Source: Streptomyces sp. NBC_01445 (GTDB taxonomy: Bacteria; Actinomycetota; Actinomycetes; Streptomycetales; Streptomycetaceae). Taken from it: a DNA stretch of 64,000 bases. Under the pieces are notes generated by a model. It worked only from the letters and a program-made list of their open reading frames with translations. It was not told the DNA's origin and ran no database searches. The DNA lies in assembly GCF_035918235.1 (NCBI RefSeq), contig NZ_CP109485.1, positions 3,472,001-3,536,000 on the forward strand, in the 5' to 3' direction. Positions 35,093-44,070 of the stretch are shown in pieces (position 1 is the first letter of the stretch; each line of letters starts with the position of its first letter). A program made the translations under genes and the position numbers.

Positions 35093-35560
35093 CTAGCGCA
35101 GGCGGGCGACGCGCCACACGGCGAGGACGGCGACTGCGGCAACCACGACTGCGTACGCGCCGACGACCCGCCAGTCCGGGCGCCGGCCCGATCCCCGGGC
35201 CGGGAAGCCGGGCCAGGTGTAGCCGACGCGGCGCGCGGCCATCATTCCCCAGCCCGCGGCGCAGGAACTGATCAGCAGCCCCAACATCGCCACGACGGCC
35301 CCGCCGTCCCCGAACTCGAAGAAGAGCGGGAAGGCGAACATCAGGGAGCCGATCGCGGAGAGGATCACAATGGGCGCGAGCTGCCACAGGCGCAGGCGCC
35401 GCTGCGGGCGCAGCTCCACCTCGACCTCGGCGCCTCCGGTCTGCGATGCGAGCTCCTCGGCCGTGGGGCCGTCGGCGATCACACCGTCCGGGGTCGCGTC
35501 CGGTCCGTCAGGGCTCAGCTGTTCCCCGCCGGGTGCGGTGTCACGAGGGCCGGCCTCCAT
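35093..35560 (-). CDS. Small membrane protein with three predicted TM helices
   Basis: 155 residues from ATG 35560 (MEAGPRDTAP), which has GGAGGG about 9 nt upstream; an overlapping GTG at 35566 and an ATG at 35617 are alternatives. An acidic N-terminal tail of about 55 residues is followed by helices LAPIVILSAIGSLMFAFPLF, AVVAMLGLLISSCAAGWGMM and AYAVVVAAVAVLAVW. No recognisable function. It sits between miaA (upstream is convergent in no sense; all run leftward) and dapF and could be co-transcribed with dapF. Confidence 0.75.
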   Translation of the reverse strand: MEAGPRDTAPGGEQLSPDGPDATPDGVIADGPTAEELASQTGGAEVEVELRPQRRLRLWQLAPIVILSAIGSLMFAFPLFFEFGDGGAVVAMLGLLISSCAAGWGMMAARRVGYTWPGFPARGSGRRPDWRVVGAYAVVVAAVAVLAVWRVARLR

Positions 35561-35667
35561 CGCCACGCGCCCTCCCACTTCGGACTCCACTGGTCGATCG
35601 ATGGTCGATGATGGCACGCTCCCAGGGGCCGCGATGACGGCCGGAGCGTCCCGATGCCATCACGTGA

Positions 35668-36606
35668 TCAGGCTGTAACCGGTCGTTCGATCAACGTCAT
35701 TGCCCGGGCCGGGAGTTCCCCGCGTTCGGCCGCCTCGCCGCTGAGCCAGTGGACGCGCGGATCGCGCCGGAACCACGAGTCCTGACGGCGCGCGAAGCGC
35801 TTGGTGGCGCGGACGGTCTCGGCGCGCGCCTCGTCCTCGGTGCACTCCCCGGCCAGCGCGGCGAGCACCTGCTGGTAGCCGAGCGCGCGCGACGCCGTAC
35901 GCCCTTCCCGCAGGCCGCGCGCCTCCAGGGTGCGCACCTCGTCCACGAGGCCGGCGTCCCACATGCGGTCGACGCGGGTCGCGATGCGCTCGTCGAGTTC
36001 GGGGCGCGCCACGTCCACGCCGATCTGGACGGTGTCGTAGACGGACTCGTGTCCGGGCAGGTTGGCCGTGAAGGGCTTGCCTGTGATCTCGATGACTTCG
36101 AGGGCCCGGACGATGCGCCGGCCGTTGCTCGGCAGGATCGCCTTGGCGGCCCCGGGGTCGGAGACGGCGAGGCGGGCGTGCAGGGCGCCGGAGCCGCGCA
36201 GGGTGAGCTCCTCCTCCAGGCGTGCGCGCACCTCGGGGTCGGTGCCCGGGAACTCCAGGTGGTCCACCGCTCCGCGGACGTAGAGGCCGGAGCCGCCGAC
36301 CAGGACGGGCCAGCGTCCTGCGGCGAGCAGCCGGTCGATCTCGGCGCGGGCGAGCTTCTGGTATTCCGCGACGCTGGCCGCCTCGGTGACGTCCCAGATG
36401 TCCAGGAGGTGGTGCGGAACCCCGTCACGTTCCTCGGGCGTCAGTTTGGCGGTGCCGATGTCCATCCCCCGGTAGAGCTGCATGGAGTCGGCGTTGACGA
36501 CCTCGCCGCCCAGCTCTCTGGCGAGAAAAACGCCCAGATCGGACTTTCCGGCCGCAGTGGGTCCGACGACGGCGATGACCCGCGGAGCGGGAGCTGCACT
36601 ACTCAC
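35668..36606 (-). CDS. miaA: tRNA dimethylallyltransferase MiaA
   Basis: 312 residues. Adds dimethylallyl to N6 of A37 in tRNAs reading UNN codons. P-loop VVGPTAAGKSDLG at the N-terminus, DSMQLYRGMDIGTAK (substrate-binding), LVGGSGLYVRG, and ALGYQQVLAAL are present. GTG 36606 was chosen because the P-loop then falls at the family position; upstream in-frame codons are not protein-like. MiaB, the next enzyme on the same base, is encoded 1.6 kb away (38238-39722). Confidence 0.96.
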   Translation of the reverse strand: MSSAAPAPRVIAVVGPTAAGKSDLGVFLARELGGEVVNADSMQLYRGMDIGTAKLTPEERDGVPHHLLDIWDVTEAASVAEYQKLARAEIDRLLAAGRWPVLVGGSGLYVRGAVDHLEFPGTDPEVRARLEEELTLRGSGALHARLAVSDPGAAKAILPSNGRRIVRALEVIEITGKPFTANLPGHESVYDTVQIGVDVARPELDERIATRVDRMWDAGLVDEVRTLEARGLREGRTASRALGYQQVLAALAGECTEDEARAETVRATKRFARRQDSWFRRDPRVHWLSGEAAERGELPARAMTLIERPVTA

Positions 36607-36788
36607 CGCCCCAGTCTCGCAAACCTCGGGACCTCTTCCCGAACGAGCTACGTGACGCCACAGGTCCGGGGTCGTTCCCTGTTGCGAGGTTCCGACCGCC
36701 GGTTTCGAGTACCTCAGGCCCGGGCGATGCAATCGGACGCACCGGGCGACGCGGGATTTCGCCCGCACGAGTAACGTATGGAGTTGAA

Positions 36789-37076
36789 ATGGGTGTTTTC
36801 GCCAGGTTCCGCCGGAAGTCGAAGGACACGGAGGAGGCGTCAACCAGTGAGGCGCAGGCCGCCACTCTGACGGCCGAGCCCGAGGCCGAGGGCTCCTCCC
36901 CCGGGACTTCCGAGGCTGCCGACACCTCCGCAGCCGCCGACGCTGCGGCGCCGGAGGCGTCCACAGAGGCTGCCGATACCCCCGAGCCCGCCACGGCGGA
37001 GCCCGTGGAGATCCCGAAGCAGCAGTCCGCGGAGCAGGCCGCCGACAACGAGGCCGGTGACAGCGCCCGCAAGTAG
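36789..37076 (+). CDS. Small acidic low-complexity protein
   Basis: 95 residues: a basic start MGVFARFRRKSKD followed by Ala/Glu/Pro/Thr-rich acidic sequence, probably disordered. ATGGAG lies 5 nt before the ATG, and TAACGT at 36771-36776 could be a -10. Followed after 24 bp by the MT0933-like antitoxin gene and likely co-transcribed. Function unknown. Confidence 0.7.
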   Translation: MGVFARFRRKSKDTEEASTSEAQAATLTAEPEAEGSSPGTSEAADTSAAADAAAPEASTEAADTPEPATAEPVEIPKQQSAEQAADNEAGDSARK

Positions 37077-37100
37077 TCCCCCGCCAGTGAAGGTGAACCC

Positions 37101-37364
37101 ATGGGAATCATGGACACGCTGAAAGCCAAGCTCAGCAAGGACAAGGCCTCGGACCTCGCGCAGCAGCACGGGGACAAGATCGACCAGGGTCTGGACAAGG
37201 CCGGGAAGACGGCCGACCAGAAGACCCAGGGCAAGTACAGCGACCAGATCCAGACAGGCACGAGCAAGGCCAAGGACGCTATGGACCGCTTCGGGGGTCC
37301 GGGCCAGGACAAGGGCGGTAGCTCGGGTGGCGGGGCCACCCCGCCACCTCCTCCCGCCTCCTGA
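37101..37364 (+). CDS. MT0933-like antitoxin family protein
   Basis: 87 residues. MGIMDTLKAKLSK, then HGDKIDQGLDKAGKTADQKT and GKYSDQIQTGTSKAKDAMDR, is the pattern of the MT0933_antitox family (CsbD-like amphipathic repeats), ending in a Gly/Pro-rich tail. A ribosome-binding site GAAGG precedes the ATG. No toxin-like gene adjoins: the upstream partner is an acidic disordered protein and the downstream gene is convergent. The antitoxin label is family inheritance; a stress-related role is as likely. Confidence 0.8.
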   Translation: MGIMDTLKAKLSKDKASDLAQQHGDKIDQGLDKAGKTADQKTQGKYSDQIQTGTSKAKDAMDRFGGPGQDKGGSSGGGATPPPPPAS

Positions 37365-37380
37365 GACGCGGTACCCGCAC

Positions 37381-37424
37381 AAGGTGACGGCCGCGGACCC
37401 TTGCGGTTCCGCGGCCGTCACCTT
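37381..37424. terminator. Perfect 17-bp hairpin, bidirectional terminator
   Basis: AAGGTGACGGCCGCGGA (37381-37397) pairs perfectly with 37408-37424 over a 10-nt loop, followed by TCGTCTGT. Lies between convergent genes. Confidence 0.9.
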
Positions 37425-37464
37425 TCGTCTGTGAGCGCTCTGCTACAAGTGCGTGCGCGCTCGT

Positions 37465-38190
37465 CTACGACCAGCTGGCGACGAAGTAGCCGACTCCGTA
37501 GGGAGCGTCCTCGTAAAGGACGCTCCAGTTCTGGCACTCGTCCTGGTCCTCGTCCTCGACGGAGGCCGCCGTGAGGATCTGCCACGGGGAGCGGCAGGAG
37601 ATCTTGAGTTCGCGGGCGAGGTCCGCGTCGAGGTTCGCGAAGAATCCGTCGCGATCGCCGTTGCCCAGGGCCTGAGCGATCGACGCGTCGACCCCTTCGG
37701 CACGGTCGTCCAGATACCCGGGGGCCTTGACGCTGCGGCAGGCCGTCCCGTCGCCCATGACCAGGAATCCCACGCGGTCGGCCCGTGCCGCGAGGTGCAC
37801 GCCGTCCTCGCCGTTGGCGGGCCAGGACCTGTCGCTCTCGACCTCGTAGCCCTCCACAGGGCCGGTCCACCCGGCGCGGTCGAGCAGCCAGGCGCCCACC
37901 GTGAGGGATAGGGGCAGCCGGTGCGCCGGTGCCTCGGAGTCGGGAGCCGCGCCCAGGCGGACCTCGCGGTCGACACCGAACGGCTGGAAACCGCCCATGG
38001 CGCCCTGCTTGTGCGTACGGGTCGCGGGCCCTTCGCCGACGACCACGATCAGGTCGGGCCGGGCGGCCAGGACCGCGCGGACGGCCTCGTCGCAGGCCGC
38101 GCGCGCGGCCTCCAGCTCGGGGGCCGCACCCACGGCGACCTCGGGTACGAGCAGGGGCGGGCAGGGACAGACGGCGGCGGCGACAAGCAT
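37465..38190 (-). CDS. Class III extradiol dioxygenase subunit B-like protein
   Basis: 241 residues starting MLVAAAVCPCPPLLVPEV, the N-terminal strand of LigB-like/MEMO folds, continuing ARPDLIVVVGEGPATRTH. The usual iron ligands are not obviously complete: there is no His in the N-terminal loop where LigB enzymes have one, so catalysis is doubtful. Starts 47 bp after miaB's stop on the same strand and may be co-transcribed with it. This gene next to miaB is a common Streptomyces arrangement. Confidence 0.8.
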   Translation of the reverse strand: MLVAAAVCPCPPLLVPEVAVGAAPELEAARAACDEAVRAVLAARPDLIVVVGEGPATRTHKQGAMGGFQPFGVDREVRLGAAPDSEAPAHRLPLSLTVGAWLLDRAGWTGPVEGYEVESDRSWPANGEDGVHLAARADRVGFLVMGDGTACRSVKAPGYLDDRAEGVDASIAQALGNGDRDGFFANLDADLARELKISCRSPWQILTAASVEDEDQDECQNWSVLYEDAPYGVGYFVASWS

Positions 38191-38237
38191 GATCGGCAGC
38201 CTACTGCGCGGCACGTGGCCCGCAGGGAGTGGTGCCG

Positions 38238-39722
38238 TCAGTTGACGGCGCAGCCGCCCGTGGCCGCCGGCAGCGGGGCCGGGACGCCCACCGAGGGCAG
38301 GCCCAGCATGACGCCCTGTTTCTGCTGGGGCTCCGCGTTCCGCTTCTCCCAGGCGTCACCCGCGCGCGTGCGGCGCACGTCGAGGACGTCGCCCTCGGCG
38401 AGCAGGTGGTGCGGGGCCGCGTACGTGATCTCGACAGTGACGACGTCACCGGGTCGCACCTCGGCGTCCGGCTTGGTGAAGTGCACCAGGCGGTTGTCGG
38501 GGGCGCGGCCGGACAGGCGGTGCGTGGCGCCGTCCTTGCGGCCCTCGCCCTCGGCGACCATCAGCTCCAGGGTGCGGCCGACCTGCTTCTTGTTCTCGTC
38601 CCAGGAGATCTCCTCCTGGAGCTCGACCAGGCGCATGTAGCGCTCCTGGACGACCTCCTTGGGGATCTGGCCCTCCATGGTCGCCGCCGGGGTCCCGGGG
38701 CGCTTGGAGTACTGGAAGGTGAAGGCATTCGCGAAGCGGGCCTCGCGGACCGCGTGCATGGTCTGCTCGAAGTCCTCCTCGGTCTCGCCGGGGAAGCCCA
38801 CGATGATGTCCGTGGAGATGGCGGCGTGCGGGATCGCGGCGCGCACCTTCTCGATGATCCCGAGGTAGCGTTCCTGCCGGTAGGACCGGCGCATCGACTT
38901 CAGGACGGTGTCCGAGCCGGACTGCATCGGCATGTGCAGCTGCGGCATCACGTTCGGCGTCTCGGCCATGGCCGCGATCACGTCGTCCGTGAAGTCGCGC
39001 GGGTGCGGGGAGGTGAAGCGCACCCGCTCCAGGCCCTCGATCTTCCCGCAGGCGCGCAGAAGCTTGCTGAAGGCCTCGCGGTCGCCGATGTCCGAGCCGT
39101 ACGCGTTCACGTTCTGGCCGAGCAGCGTGATCTCGCTGACGCCCTCGCCGACGAGCGCCTCGATCTCGGCGAGGATGTCGCCCGTCCTGCGGTCCTTCTC
39201 CTTGCCGCGCAGGGCGGGCACGATGCAGAAGGTGCAGGTGTTGTTGCAGCCTACGGAGATGGAGACCCAGGCCGCGTAGGCGCTCTCGCGGCGCGTGGGC
39301 AGCGTCGAGGGGAACGCCTCCAGGGACTCGGCGATCTCGACCTGCGCCTCCTCCTGGACGCGGGCACGCTCCAGGAGGACCGGCAGCTTGCCGATGTTGT
39401 GCGTGCCGAAGACGACATCCACCCACGGGGCCCGCTGCACGATGGTGTCGCGGTCCTTCTGCGCGAGGCAGCCGCCGACGGCGATCTGCATGCCGGGCCG
39501 CTTCGTCTTCATCGGCGCCAGGCGACCGAGATTGCCGTACAGCCTGTTGTCCGCGTTCTCGCGGACGGCGCACGTGTTGAAGACGACGACATCGGCATCA
39601 CCGTCGGCGCCCTCGGGCGCACGGACGTATCCGGCGTCCTCAAGGAGGCCGGAGAGCCGCTCGGAGTCGTGGACATTCATCTGGCACCCGTAGGTGCGCA
39701 CCTCGTAGGTCTTCGCGCTCAT
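38238..39722 (-). CDS. miaB: tRNA-2-methylthio-N6-dimethylallyladenosine synthase MiaB
   Basis: 494 residues. Radical-SAM methylthiotransferase that adds a methylthio group to i6A37 made by MiaA. N-terminal cluster cysteines in [18 protein letters not shown] and VGGCLAQ; radical-SAM triad [12 protein letters not shown]; a C-terminal TRAM domain (about 385-450). ATG 39722 ([12 protein letters not shown]) is preferred over the in-frame start 9 nt upstream. Confidence 0.97.
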   Translation of the reverse strand: MSAKTYEVRTYGCQMNVHDSERLSGLLEDAGYVRAPEGADGDADVVVFNTCAVRENADNRLYGNLGRLAPMKTKRPGMQIAVGGCLAQKDRDTIVQRAPWVDVVFGTHNIGKLPVLLERARVQEEAQVEIAESLEAFPSTLPTRRESAYAAWVSISVGCNNTCTFCIVPALRGKEKDRRTGDILAEIEALVGEGVSEITLLGQNVNAYGSDIGDREAFSKLLRACGKIEGLERVRFTSPHPRDFTDDVIAAMAETPNVMPQLHMPMQSGSDTVLKSMRRSYRQERYLGIIEKVRAAIPHAAISTDIIVGFPGETEEDFEQTMHAVREARFANAFTFQYSKRPGTPAATMEGQIPKEVVQERYMRLVELQEEISWDENKKQVGRTLELMVAEGEGRKDGATHRLSGRAPDNRLVHFTKPDAEVRPGDVVTVEITYAAPHHLLAEGDVLDVRRTRAGDAWEKRNAEPQQKQGVMLGLPSVGVPAPLPAATGGCAVN

Positions 39723-39821
39723 CTCGCACACCAGGGTACGGGGTCACCACGCGCGCGTGCCCCGGTGTTCCCTGACCTCGGCCCTGGTCCTCACGGTGAG
39801 TGAAATGGCAGGATCGCCCGC

Positions 39822-40817
39822 ATGCACAAGGCCCTCCCCCGTGTCAGCAGGCGCCGAGCCCTGGAGGGCTCGGCCGCCGCCCTCGTCGTCCTCGGGCTGC
39901 TCCTGTGGTGGCTGCTGCCGCTGGACGACAGGGCACCGGGGGGCAGCGTGACGTTCAGTACGGGCCAGCGGACCGGGGTGTACGAGACCTACGGCAACCT
40001 CCTCAAGACCGCGCTCGGCCACGACCTGCCGGACCTCGATGTGCGCCTGACGAACAGCGAGGGGTCCCAGGAGAACGTCGAACGGGTCGCCACGGGGAAG
40101 GCCGATTTCACGATCGCGGCCGCCGACGCCGTGGAGAAGTACAAGCTTCAGGGCGGCGCCGGAGGGGACCGGCTGCGCGGCTGTGCCCGCCTGTACGACG
40201 ACTACGTGCAGCTGGTCGTGCCCCGCTCGTCGTCGATCAGGTCGGTCCAGGATCTGCGCGGCCGCAAGGTCGCCGTGGGCGGCAAGGGCTCCGGGGTCCG
40301 GCTCATCGCGGAGCGCGTGGCCAAGGCAGCCGGGCTCGACCTGGAGAGGGACATGAAGCCCGTCCCCACAGGGATCGACGGCATGCCCCAGGCGCTCAAG
40401 GACGGCGACATCGACGCCTTCTTCTGGTCGGGCGGCCTGCCGACGAACCATGTGCGCAAGCTGTCCGAGAACTACCCCATCCGTCTCGTCGAGCTCGGCA
40501 ACCTCGTCGACGCGCTGCACAAGCAGGGCGGCGCGTCCCGTTACTACCGGGCCGCCGTGATGCCCGCCGACGCCTATCCGGACGCGCAGCAGGGTGTCTC
40601 GGTGCCCACGCTGGCCGTGGCTAATCTGCTGGTGACCACGGACCGTGCCGACCCCCGCCTGACGGAGGCGCTGACGCGCACGGTGATAGACAGCCGCGAC
40701 CACATCGGCACACAGGTGCACGCGGCGCAGCTCGTGGACCTGCGGACGGCGCTCTACACGGATCCGCTGGCGCTGCACGAGGGCGCCCGCCGCTACTACC
40801 GCTCGGTGAAGCCGTAG
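39822..40817 (+). CDS. TAXI-family (TRAP-associated) periplasmic-type solute receptor
   Basis: 331 residues. An N-terminal membrane anchor (LEGSAAALVVLGLLLWWLLPL) is followed by the TAXI fold: VTFSTGQRTGVYETYGNLL, KADFTIAAADAVE, DLRGRKVAVGGKGSGVRLIAERV, and DGDIDAFFWSGGLPTNHV. TAXI receptors usually feed a TRAP permease, and glutamate/glutamine binding is known in the family; no TRAP permease is in this window. It is convergent with gluK (18-bp gap), so it could be a ligand-binding partner of that sensor. Confidence 0.9.
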   Translation: MHKALPRVSRRRALEGSAAALVVLGLLLWWLLPLDDRAPGGSVTFSTGQRTGVYETYGNLLKTALGHDLPDLDVRLTNSEGSQENVERVATGKADFTIAAADAVEKYKLQGGAGGDRLRGCARLYDDYVQLVVPRSSSIRSVQDLRGRKVAVGGKGSGVRLIAERVAKAAGLDLERDMKPVPTGIDGMPQALKDGDIDAFFWSGGLPTNHVRKLSENYPIRLVELGNLVDALHKQGGASRYYRAAVMPADAYPDAQQGVSVPTLAVANLLVTTDRADPRLTEALTRTVIDSRDHIGTQVHAAQLVDLRTALYTDPLALHEGARRYYRSVKP

Positions 40818-40835
40818 GGCCCCTGGCCCGCCGCC

Positions 40836-42242
40836 TCAGCCTTCCCGGTGGGTCCGGGGCACCGCCACCGTCACGCACAGCCCGTGGGGCTCGTGAGGGG
40901 CGTACGTGATGGAGCCGCCGCCCGCCGCGAGCAGCGCCCGCGAGATGGACAGGCCGAGGCCCGATCCCTTGACGTTCTGATGGCCGGTGCTGCGCCAGAA
41001 CCGGTCGCCGATCCGCGCGAGTTCGTCCTCGCGCAGGCCCGGCCCCCGGTCCGCGACCACGATCTCGGTGGACTCTCCGTTACGGGCGACGCAGACCCGT
41101 ACCTCCTCGCCGGAGGGGGTGAACTTCAGGGCGTTGTCGATCACCGCGTCCAGGGCGCTCGACAGCGTCACGGGGTCCGCCCACCCGGTGACCGCGGGGC
41201 AGTCCCCGGTCAGCCGCACCCCCTTTTCGTCGGCGACCGGCCGCCAGGCGCCCACGCGTTCGGTCACCAGCTCGCCGATGTCCGTGAGCCGCAGATCCGC
41301 CTCGGTGTGCTCGGCGAGGGCCAGGTCGAGCAGGTCGTCGAGGACCGAGGCGAGCCGCTTGCCCTCCGTGCGCACGGAGGCGATCTCCTCGTTCCCCTCG
41401 GGCATTTCGAAGGCCAGGAGTTCGATGCGCAGGAGCAGGGCGGCGAGCGGATTGCGCAGTTGGTGCGAGGCGTCGGCGACGAAGGCGCGCTGCTGCTCCA
41501 GGACGTCCTCGACGTTGTCGGCCATCTCGTTGAACGACCGGGCCAGACGCTGGAGTTCCGGCGGTCCGCCGGCCGAGGCGACGCGCGACTTCAGGCGGCC
41601 GGTGGCGATGTCGTGGGTGGTCGCGTCGAGGACGCGCACGGGCCGCAGGACCCAGCCCGTCAGCCGCAGGGCCGCGCCTACGGCCAGAAGCATCGCCGCC
41701 ACCTCGCCCGCCGCGATGAGCAGCCACCCCTGAAGAGTCTTGGAGCGCATCTTGCCGGTGGGTGAGTCGGTGACGACGACCGCGACGACATCGCCGTCGC
41801 TGATGACCGGTGACGCGACGACGAGCCGGCCGCGCCTCCAGGGCCACACCTGCTGCGGGTCGTGGCTGCCGCGCGAGAACAGGGCCTCGTCGAAGGCCTC
41901 GCGCACGGCTCCGTCGCGGGGCAGCTGCCAGTCGTCCGGGGCGCGCCCCATGGGGTCACTGTTGCGGTAGAAGACGCCCGCGCGGATCCCGTACACCTCG
42001 TAGTAGCGCGTGAGTTCGTTCTGCAGGGTCTGCTGGCGCTCGTCCGTGACACGTACGCGGGAGCCCGTCGAGCGCTTGGTGACGAACTGGGCCAGCGCGG
42101 CAAAGCGTGCCGTGTCGTCGATGCGGTCGACGACGACCTTCTGCTGCTGGGCGGCCGCCACGCTCGCGGCGAGCGGGAAGCCGAGCGCGAGCAGCACGCC
42201 CGCCATCAGGACGATGAGCAGCGGGAGGAGGCGAGCGCGCAC
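40836..42242 (-). CDS. gluK: Sensor histidine kinase GluK
   Basis: 468 residues. Two TM helices (residues about 5-30 and 172-195) flank an extracytoplasmic sensor domain of about 140 residues. Then HAMP (about 195-250), HisKA with FVADASHQLRNPLAAL (phospho-His), and HATPase with VIDNALKFTPSG, DRGPGLREDE and GSGLGLSISRAL. Starts GTG 42242, 9 nt after the regulator stop. Position next to gluABCD matches the S. coelicolor GluR-GluK system reported to sense glutamate and activate its uptake. Confidence 0.93.
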   Translation of the reverse strand: MRARLLPLLIVLMAGVLLALGFPLAASVAAAQQQKVVVDRIDDTARFAALAQFVTKRSTGSRVRVTDERQQTLQNELTRYYEVYGIRAGVFYRNSDPMGRAPDDWQLPRDGAVREAFDEALFSRGSHDPQQVWPWRRGRLVVASPVISDGDVVAVVVTDSPTGKMRSKTLQGWLLIAAGEVAAMLLAVGAALRLTGWVLRPVRVLDATTHDIATGRLKSRVASAGGPPELQRLARSFNEMADNVEDVLEQQRAFVADASHQLRNPLAALLLRIELLAFEMPEGNEEIASVRTEGKRLASVLDDLLDLALAEHTEADLRLTDIGELVTERVGAWRPVADEKGVRLTGDCPAVTGWADPVTLSSALDAVIDNALKFTPSGEEVRVCVARNGESTEIVVADRGPGLREDELARIGDRFWRSTGHQNVKGSGLGLSISRALLAAGGGSITYAPHEPHGLCVTVAVPRTHREG

Positions 42243-42251
42243 CCGCGGCCT

Positions 42252-42941
42252 CTAGGCGGCCGGCGCGACGAGCCGGTACCCGACGCCGCGCACGGTCTCG
42301 ATGAGGGCGGGCATGCGCAGCTTGGAGCGCAGGGACGCGACATGCACCTCCAGCGTGCGGCCCGTCCCCTCCCAACTGGTGCGCCAGACCTCGCTGATGA
42401 TCTGTTCCCGGCGGAACACCACCCCGGGGCGCTGCGCGAGAAGCGCCAGGAGGTCGAACTCCTTGCGGGTCAGTTGGACAACCGAACCGTCCACGCTGAC
42501 CTGGCGGGTGGGCAGTTCGATGTGCACGGACCCGAGCCGCAGTCCGTCCTCGGCCGGCGCGGAGGACTCGTCCGGCACACTGCGCCGGCTGACCGCGTGG
42601 ATCCGGGCGAGCAGCTCCCCGGTGTCGTACGGCTTGACCACGTAGTCGTCGGCACCGAGGTTGAGGCCGTGGATGCGGGAGCGTACGTCCGCGCGCGCGG
42701 TCACCATGATCACGGGTGTCGACGTGCGCTTGCGGATCTTGCCGCACACCTCGTAGCCGTCCTGGTCGGGCAGGCCGAGATCGAGGAGTACGACTCCGAA
42801 GGCGTCCGCCTCGGGGACGAGCGCCCGGAGGGCTTCCTCGCCGCTGCGGGCATGCGCCACTTCGAAGCCGTGCCGGGCGAGGACCGCCGACAGAGCAGCG
42901 GCGACATGGTCGTCGTCCTCGACGAGAAGCAGTCTCATCAC
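42252..42941 (-). CDS. gluR: OmpR-family response regulator GluR
   Basis: 229 residues. Receiver domain with VEDDD near the N-terminus and the phospho-acceptor in VVLLDLGLPDQDG; conserved K in DDYVVKPYD. The winged helix DNA-binding domain spans about 130-226 (LTRKEFDLLALLAQRPG, EVHVASLRSKL, ETVRGVGYRL). GTG 42941 or ATG 42938; AAGGGGGCC lies upstream. Divergent from gluA; expected to bind the 290-bp region between them. Confidence 0.93.
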   Translation of the reverse strand: MMRLLLVEDDDHVAAALSAVLARHGFEVAHARSGEEALRALVPEADAFGVVLLDLGLPDQDGYEVCGKIRKRTSTPVIMVTARADVRSRIHGLNLGADDYVVKPYDTGELLARIHAVSRRSVPDESSAPAEDGLRLGSVHIELPTRQVSVDGSVVQLTRKEFDLLALLAQRPGVVFRREQIISEVWRTSWEGTGRTLEVHVASLRSKLRMPALIETVRGVGYRLVAPAA

Positions 42942-43231
42942 GGCCCCCTTCGGTTCATCGGTCGTTCGGCCCCGGCACGCCGGCAGGCGTTATCCGTGCA
43001 CGCGCGTGCGGCACACCATGGCATCCACTCCGATACATAAGGACGCCGTCAAGAGCGTTCCGGTTACGGGCGCCTTCCGTTATCCAGCCGGTACGCGCGG
43101 GGCCACCCTCTTCACGGATCGTGGCCGGTTGAAGCCGGATCGTTATGCTCAAGTTCCCCTCAGATGTAATGACGCTGGTCGTACGGCATTACTACTGTCC
43201 TCCCAACCGAGGAGGATGGAGCAAGACCCCG
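42942..43231. promoter_or_regulatory. gluR-gluA divergent regulatory region with repeated GTTA elements
   Basis: No gene. CGTTATCC occurs at 42988-42995 and 43078-43085, and CGTTATG at 43141-43147. TTCCGGTTAC (43058-43067) and TTCCGTTATCC (43075-43085) form an imperfect direct repeat whose GTTA cores are 16 bp apart. Direct repeats of this kind are what OmpR-type regulators such as GluR bind, but the assignment is inference. Confidence 0.4.
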
Positions 43232-44008
43232 ATGACCGATGTATCGGTGACCAAGGACGCCATTCCCGCGGCCGACGAGCTGGTCGTGCTGAACCAAGTC
43301 AACAAGCACTTCGGCGCGCTGCACGTGCTCCAGGACATCGACCTGACCATCGCGCGTGGTGAGGTCGTCGTCGTCATCGGACCCTCGGGCTCCGGCAAGT
43401 CGACGCTGTGCCGCACGATCAACCGCCTGGAGACCGTCGACACGGGTGACATCACGATCGACGGCAAGCCGCTGCCCCAGGAGGGCAAGGAGCTGGCCCG
43501 CCTCCGCGCGGACGTGGGCATGGTCTTCCAGTCCTTCAACCTCTTCGCGCACAAGACCGTGCTCGAGAACGTGATGCTGGGGCAGATCAAGGTCCGCAGG
43601 ACGGACAAGAAGGCGGCCGAGGCCAAGGCGCGCACCCTGCTCGACCGGGTGGGCGTGGGCACGCAGGCGGACAAGTACCCCGCACAGCTCTCCGGCGGGC
43701 AGCAGCAACGCGTCGCGATCGCACGGGCGTTGGCGATGGACCCCAAGATCATGCTCTTCGACGAGCCGACGTCGGCCCTCGACCCGGAGATGATCAACGA
43801 GGTCCTGGAGGTCATGCAGCAGCTCGCCCGTGACGGCATGACGATGATCGTCGTCACCCACGAGATGGGCTTCGCGCGCTCGGCGGCCAACCGCGTGGTC
43901 TTCATGGCGGACGGACGGATCGTCGAAGAGGCCACACCCGACCAGTTCTTCAGCAACCCGCGCAGCGACCGGGCCAAGGACTTCCTGTCGAAGATCCTGC
44001 ACCACTGA
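43232..44008 (+). CDS. gluA: Glutamate ABC transporter ATP-binding protein
   Basis: 258 residues. Walker [13 protein letters not shown]-loop [10 protein letters not shown], signature [15 protein letters not shown], Walker [15 protein letters not shown] and H-loop VVTHEMGF are all intact; the sequence is typical of polar amino-acid importers. ATG 43232 ([10 protein letters not shown]) is the best start, with GGAG 10 nt upstream; an ATG nearer the strong AGGAGG at 43210-43215 is out of frame. First gene of gluABCD. Confidence 0.95.
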   Translation: MTDVSVTKDAIPAADELVVLNQVNKHFGALHVLQDIDLTIARGEVVVVIGPSGSGKSTLCRTINRLETVDTGDITIDGKPLPQEGKELARLRADVGMVFQSFNLFAHKTVLENVMLGQIKVRRTDKKAAEAKARTLLDRVGVGTQADKYPAQLSGGQQQRVAIARALAMDPKIMLFDEPTSALDPEMINEVLEVMQQLARDGMTMIVVTHEMGFARSAANRVVFMADGRIVEEATPDQFFSNPRSDRAKDFLSKILHH

Positions 44009-44070
44009 CGCTGACGCACGGGCGTCTGACTTTTCACGGCCGAAATCTGCCGACACGAAGGATGTTCACC

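Noticed and set aside
40836..42941. Reading this two-component pair as the antibiotic-regulating SCO5784/5785-type system
   Set aside because: The regulator is OmpR-type with a winged helix and is divergent from gluABCD, fitting GluR-GluK; a NarL-type regulator would be needed for the alternative.
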